Source of the DNA: DATJXG01 sp035500455
GTDB lineage: Bacteria; Acidobacteriota; Terriglobia; Terriglobales; Acidobacteriaceae
Reading direction: 5' to 3'
Length of the DNA: 7,936 nucleotides
Assembly: GCA_035500455.1 (NCBI GenBank)
Contig: DATJXG010000382.1
Coordinates: 1 to 7,936, forward strand
Shown here: in pieces, positions 5,528-7,936 of the stretch
Layout of the letters: each line of letters starts with the position of its first letter
Position numbering within the stretch: the first letter of the stretch is position 1
Notes under the pieces: generated by a model
What the model saw: the letters and a program-made list of their open reading frames with translations, nothing else
Databases searched by the model: none
Told to the model about the DNA's origin: nothing
Program-made: the position numbers and the translations under genes

Positions 5528-7050
5528 CCTCAGGGCTCGATCACTGGATTCTCACGCTGGTGACGTTCATCCCCCTGGCGGGCGGCCTGCTGCTGCTGCT
5601 CTTTCCCCGCCGCCATCGCGACATCCGCGTGTTCGCCCTGGTGGTTACACTGCTCACGTTCGTGGTTTCACTGCATCTGCCGGCGCAGTTCCACCGCACC
5701 GACGCCGGTTTCCACTACGAGATCGATTCCCCCTGGATCCCCACGCCCAACATTCATTACCACATGGGCGCGGACGGCGTTTCCATGTGGTTGGTGGTCC
5801 TCACCACCTTCCTCACGCCGCTCTGTGTGCTGATTTCCTGGAAGTCCATCACCGAGCGGGTGAAAGAATTCTTCATCCTCCTTCTCGTGCTCGAAACCGC
5901 GCTGATCGGCGTGTTCCTGGCGCTCGACCTGTTCCTTTTCTATTTCTTCTGGGAAGCCACCCTGATCCCCATGGCCTTGCTCATCGGCATGTACGGCCAC
6001 GGGCGCAAGGTGTATGCGGCGGTGAAGTTCTTTCTGTACACCATGGTCGCCTCCGTGTTCATGCTGGCGGCGATCCTCTGGCTCTATGCCAACACCGGCA
6101 CCTTCGACTTCGTGAAGCTTCAGGGCCTCATCCAGTCCGGCCAGGTTGCCAGCTTCCCTGCCGCCGCGCAGTGGCTGTTCCTCGGCTTCTTCATTGCCTT
6201 TGCCGTTAAAGTTCCGCTCTTCCCCTTCCACACCTGGCTGCCCGATGCCCACGTGGAAGCGCCCACCGCAGGCTCGGTGCTGCTGGCGGGCGTGCTGCTC
6301 AAGATGGGCACTTACGGCATGTTCCGCTTCAACCTTGGCCTATTCCCTCAACAATCGCGGGCTAACGCCGGCTGGATCATGGTGCTGGCGCTGATCGGCA
6401 TCATCTACGGCGCGCTTGTGGCCATGGTGCAGCCCAACCTGAAGAAGCTGATCGCCTACTCCTCCATCAGCCACCTGGGCTTTGTGGTGCTCGGCATTTT
6501 CAGCTTCACCCAGGCGGGATTGAGCGGCGCGACGTTTGTGATGCTGGCTCACGGCGTCTCCACCGGTGCCCTGTTCATGCTGGCGGGAATTTTGTACGAG
6601 CGCCGCCACACCTACGAGATCGCCGCATTCGGCGGCCTGGCCACGCCCATGCCGCTGTACGCCACGTTCTTCAGCTTCATCATGCTGGCTTCGGTGGGGC
6701 TGCCTCTGCTCAACGGATTCGTCGGCGAATTCCTGGTGCTCAGCGGCGCATTCCAGGCCAGGCCGATTTACGGCATTCTCGGCGCCACCGGAGTGATCTG
6801 GAGCGCCTGCTATCTCCTGTGGATGTATCAGCGCGTGTTCTTCGGCAAAGTCACGCATGAAGTAAACGCGTCGCTGCCGGATTTGAGCACCCGCGAGAAA
6901 ACCGCCTTGTGGCCTGCCGCCGCCATGGCCCTCGTGATGGGCGTGGCGCCGCTGCTGTGGCTGAATGCCATCGATCCCGCAGTGCGCTCCGTTCTCGCGC
7001 CTCCGGCCCAGTCCATGGCGCAAGTCGTAAGCAAGGCGGTGGGCCGGTGA
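5524..7050 (+). CDS. nuoM: NADH-quinone oxidoreductase subunit M
   Basis: NuoM is the middle antiporter-like proton channel of the membrane arm, between NuoL and NuoN. At 508 residues it is close to the E. coli length (509). Family landmarks include E144 in FYFFWEATLIPMALLIGMYG, K229 in FAVKVPLFPFHTWLPDAHVE, K260 in LLKMGTYGMFRFN, YSSISHLGFVVLGIF, and E402 in LLNGFVGEFLVLSGAF, all in the order expected for proton transfer. The ATG overlaps the nuoL stop as ATGA, and its stop overlaps the nuoN GTG as GTGA. Long open minus-strand frames across this gene are shadows produced by GC-rich codon usage. No truncation or missing key residue is seen. Confidence 0.96.
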   Translation: MTSGLDHWILTLVTFIPLAGGLLLLLFPRRHRDIRVFALVVTLLTFVVSLHLPAQFHRTDAGFHYEIDSPWIPTPNIHYHMGADGVSMWLVVLTTFLTPLCVLISWKSITERVKEFFILLLVLETALIGVFLALDLFLFYFFWEATLIPMALLIGMYGHGRKVYAAVKFFLYTMVASVFMLAAILWLYANTGTFDFVKLQGLIQSGQVASFPAAAQWLFLGFFIAFAVKVPLFPFHTWLPDAHVEAPTAGSVLLAGVLLKMGTYGMFRFNLGLFPQQSRANAGWIMVLALIGIIYGALVAMVQPNLKKLIAYSSISHLGFVVLGIFSFTQAGLSGATFVMLAHGVSTGALFMLAGILYERRHTYEIAAFGGLATPMPLYATFFSFIMLASVGLPLLNGFVGEFLVLSGAFQARPIYGILGATGVIWSACYLLWMYQRVFFGKVTHEVNASLPDLSTREKTALWPAAAMALVMGVAPLLWLNAIDPAVRSVLAPPAQSMAQVVSKAVGR

Positions 7051-7936
7051 CCACTCCGCAAGCCTTGCCCACAGCAGTCGAATACGTTCGCGTGCTGCCG
7101 GAGATCGTGCTCTCCCTCTTCGGCATGGCCATCATGGTGCTCGATCCCCTGCTCGACGAGCGCGGCAGCCAGCGCATCCTAGGCGCTCTCGGATTAGTGG
7201 GCGCTCTCGCCGCCCTCGTCGCCACGCTGATTCAGGCCGGCAGTCCGGGCACGGCCTTCTGGGGCGCGGTCAACGTCGATTCCTTCAGCGTCTTCTTTCA
7301 CTTCCTGGTCACGGCAATCACCGCCGTAGTCATTCTCAGCTCGTACGAATATATGCAGGTGCAGCAGATTCGCGCCGGGGAATACTACGCCCTGATCCTG
7401 TTCGGCGCGGTGGGCATGTGCCTGATGTCCTCAGCCACCGAACTGGTGCTGATTTTCATCGCCCTGGAAATTTCTTCGATCTCCACTTACGTTCTCGCTG
7501 GATTCCGCCGGCGCGCCGCCATCAGCAGTGAAGCCTCGGTCAAATACTTTCTGCTGGGATCGTTCGCCACCTCGTTCTTTCTCTACGGCATCGCCCTGAT
7601 GTTCGGCGCCACCGGTTCCACCAGCATTCCGGTCATCAGCCAGGCGCTGCGCTCAGGACCGGCGCCGGTTCTGGCCTACGCCGGGCTGGCGCTCATGTTC
7701 GTGGGCCTCGGGTTCAAAGTCGCCGCCGCGCCCTTCCACGTGTGGACGCCCGACGTGTACGAAGGCGCGCCCGCGCCGGTGGTGGGATTCATGTCCACCG
7801 CGCCGAAGGCGGCAGTGTTCGCCGTGCTGCTGCGCATCATCTTCGAAGCGCACGCACCGGGAAGCCTGGGATTCATCTGGGTGGTGGCGGCGCTATCGAT
7901 GACTCTGGGCAACATCGCCGCCCTGGTGCAGAGCAA
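7047..7936 (+). CDS. nuoN: NADH-quinone oxidoreductase subunit N, N-terminal part (3' end outside window)
   Basis: NuoN is the proximal antiporter-like proton channel, next to NuoK and NuoJ. I translated it by eye from the GTG at 7047: 296 codons are open and the gene runs off the right edge, so about 60% of a typical NuoN (E. coli 485 residues) is present. The N-terminus reads MTTPQALPTAVEYVRVLPEI. Key membrane residues are E141 in IFIALEISSISTYVLAGF, K224 in VGLGFKVAAAPFHVWTPDVY and K254 in FMSTAPKAAVFAVLL, all in expected family motifs. The GTG overlaps the nuoM TGA as GTGA, and a Shine-Dalgarno-like AAGGCGG (7033-7039) lies seven bases upstream. Confidence 0.94.
   Translation, partial: MTTPQALPTAVEYVRVLPEIVLSLFGMAIMVLDPLLDERGSQRILGALGLVGALAALVATLIQAGSPGTAFWGAVNVDSFSVFFHFLVTAITAVVILSSYEYMQVQQIRAGEYYALILFGAVGMCLMSSATELVLIFIALEISSISTYVLAGFRRRAAISSEASVKYFLLGSFATSFFLYGIALMFGATGSTSIPVISQALRSGPAPVLAYAGLALMFVGLGFKVAAAPFHVWTPDVYEGAPAPVVGFMSTAPKAAVFAVLLRIIFEAHAPGSLGFIWVVAALSMTLGNIAALVQS

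Noticed and set aside
5668..6252. 194-residue open frame on the minus strand in nuoM
   Set aside because: It is antisense to a clearly conserved coding region and has shadow-type composition (many Glu, Gly, His).
6340..7023. 227-residue open frame on the minus strand across nuoM
   Set aside because: It lies wholly within nuoM, is rich in His, Gln, Gly and Arg as expected from the antisense of GC-rich membrane codons, and resembles no family I know.
1..7936. CRISPR array, tRNA or rRNA genes, defence or other novel system
   Set aside because: There are no regularly spaced direct repeats, no tRNA-like or rRNA sequence was recognised, and all coding space is taken by complex I genes.

Overview
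This window is an almost continuous plus-strand run of the membrane-arm genes of respiratory complex I (NDH-1, NADH-quinone oxidoreductase): the 3' part of nuoG, then nuoH, nuoJ, nuoK, nuoL, nuoM and the 5' part of nuoN. Every gene is on the + strand and I see no credible gene on the - strand. The DNA is GC-rich. The style of the NuoG C-terminus, together with the dispersed repeats in the spacers (the type whose chance translation reads 'PERSEGP' or 'SEAKDP', and GC-rich 'GCCGGCG' hairpins), suggests a soil-type member of the Acidobacteriota. That assignment rests on recalled family resemblance and no search was run.

Layout. Bases 1-1332 hold the C-terminal 443 residues of NuoG. Bases 1333-1608 are a 276-base spacer filled with repeats: a long inverted repeat with 32-base arms (1355-1526) enclosing a nested hairpin, followed by a GC-rich repeat (1542-1593) that resembles a stretch inside nuoG itself (321-364). 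NuoH follows, most likely from a TTG start at 1609. Bases 2647-2748 are a second spacer made largely of three GC-rich hairpins, two of which are inverted copies of each other. From nuoJ onward the genes are tightly coupled: nuoJ/nuoK share a TGATG junction, nuoK/nuoL and nuoL/nuoM share ATGA, and nuoM/nuoN share GTGA. NuoN runs off the right edge.

How the genes work together. NuoG carries electrons through the peripheral arm. NuoH joins that arm to the membrane and forms much of the quinone chamber. NuoJ and NuoK form the connecting membrane segment. NuoL, NuoM and NuoN are the three antiporter-like proton channels. The glutamates and lysines expected for proton transfer are present in NuoK, NuoL, NuoM and NuoN, so this looks like a functional enzyme.

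The main departure from the textbook order is that nuoI, normally between nuoH and nuoJ, is absent and a repeat-filled spacer stands in its place. I did not find an undescribed biological system here. What deserves a second look is the repeat content around nuoH, the missing nuoI, and the apparent repeat copy within the nuoG reading frame.
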